NCBI GenBank assembly: GCA_947306745.1
Contig: CAMZHH010000010.1
Span: 1 to 36,765 of the forward strand
Direction: 5' to 3'
DNA: 36,765 nt
Origin: an uncultured Candidatus Saccharibacteria bacterium
GTDB taxonomy: Bacteria; Patescibacteriota; Saccharimonadia; Saccharimonadales; Saccharimonadaceae
Of this stretch, positions 36,713 through 36,765 are shown piece by piece. The notes under the pieces were generated by a model, which had not been told where the DNA came from, made no database searches, and saw only the letters and a list, made by a program, of their open reading frames with translations. The first letter of the stretch is position 1; the number at the start of each line of letters is the position of its first letter. The translations under genes were made by a program, and so were the position numbers.

Positions 36713-36765
36713 GGCGCGTTGGCGGAGCAGTTACGCGGAGGTCTGCAAAACCTTATAGACCAGTG
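36713..36765 (+). tRNA. tRNA-Cys (GCA), partial at window end
   Basis: The 5' acceptor strand GGCGCGT, the D-arm, and the anticodon arm GAGGT-CTGCAAA-ACCTT with anticodon GCA are present. The T-arm and 3' acceptor lie beyond the window. The start closely matches bacterial tRNA-Cys (GGCGCGTT). Confidence 0.9.

Overview
The window looks like chromosome of a small-genome, host-dependent bacterium of the Patescibacteria/CPR, most likely Candidatus Saccharibacteria (TM7). This is inferred from the gene mix: NAD-dependent L-lactate dehydrogenase, short ProRS without an editing insert, Patescibacteria-like LysRS, a DUF2207 protein with a Gly/Ser tail, standalone membrane proteins, and short intergenic gaps. 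No marker gene such as 16S rRNA is present to prove it. UGA behaves as a normal, rare stop codon here (29 checked gene ends: 20 TAA, 7 TAG, 2 TGA), so the standard bacterial code fits.

Layout. A class A penicillin-binding protein (+) opens the window. It converges on a long run of minus-strand housekeeping genes at 2.9-34.6 kb: PIN-TRAM protein, ldh, dprA, lysS, DUF2207 protein, ABC exporter, greA, proS, ftsK, a membrane protein, pnp, rpsO, a membrane protein, radA, clpP, a zincin-like protein, clpC, ligA, a membrane protein, htpX and a helicase IV-like gene. Most of these look monocistronic, with a recognisable -10 box just upstream and often an intrinsic terminator behind. clpP and clpC carry identical CIRCE operators, pointing to HrcA heat-shock control. 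Two genes, the DUF2207 protein and the helicase, are each interrupted by one in-frame UGA.

Into this run are inserted plus-strand single-gene units at 18.9-19.7, 22.0-23.7, 28.0-28.4 and 34.7-36.7 kb. They encode mostly unknown proteins, a small (p)ppGpp synthetase, a lipoprotein, a lipoprotein-like ORF with no stop codon, and an MFS transporter. Most carry a conserved promoter (often TTGACTTTTT-N13-TATAAT), a 5' leader, a strong Shine-Dalgarno site and their own terminator. One unit splits the usual rpsO-pnp pair. The window ends in a tRNA-Cys.

Two expression modes stand out. Many minus-strand genes have the -10 hexamer exactly 6-7 nt before the start codon and no Shine-Dalgarno, so they should make leaderless mRNAs. 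The plus-strand units and the stress genes have leaders with strong Shine-Dalgarno sites. The most interesting single locus is the 238-nt leader of the MFS gene. It holds a leaderless 33-codon ORF, a terminator-like hairpin, and an RNA segment that can fold into a pseudoknot or an alternative helix.
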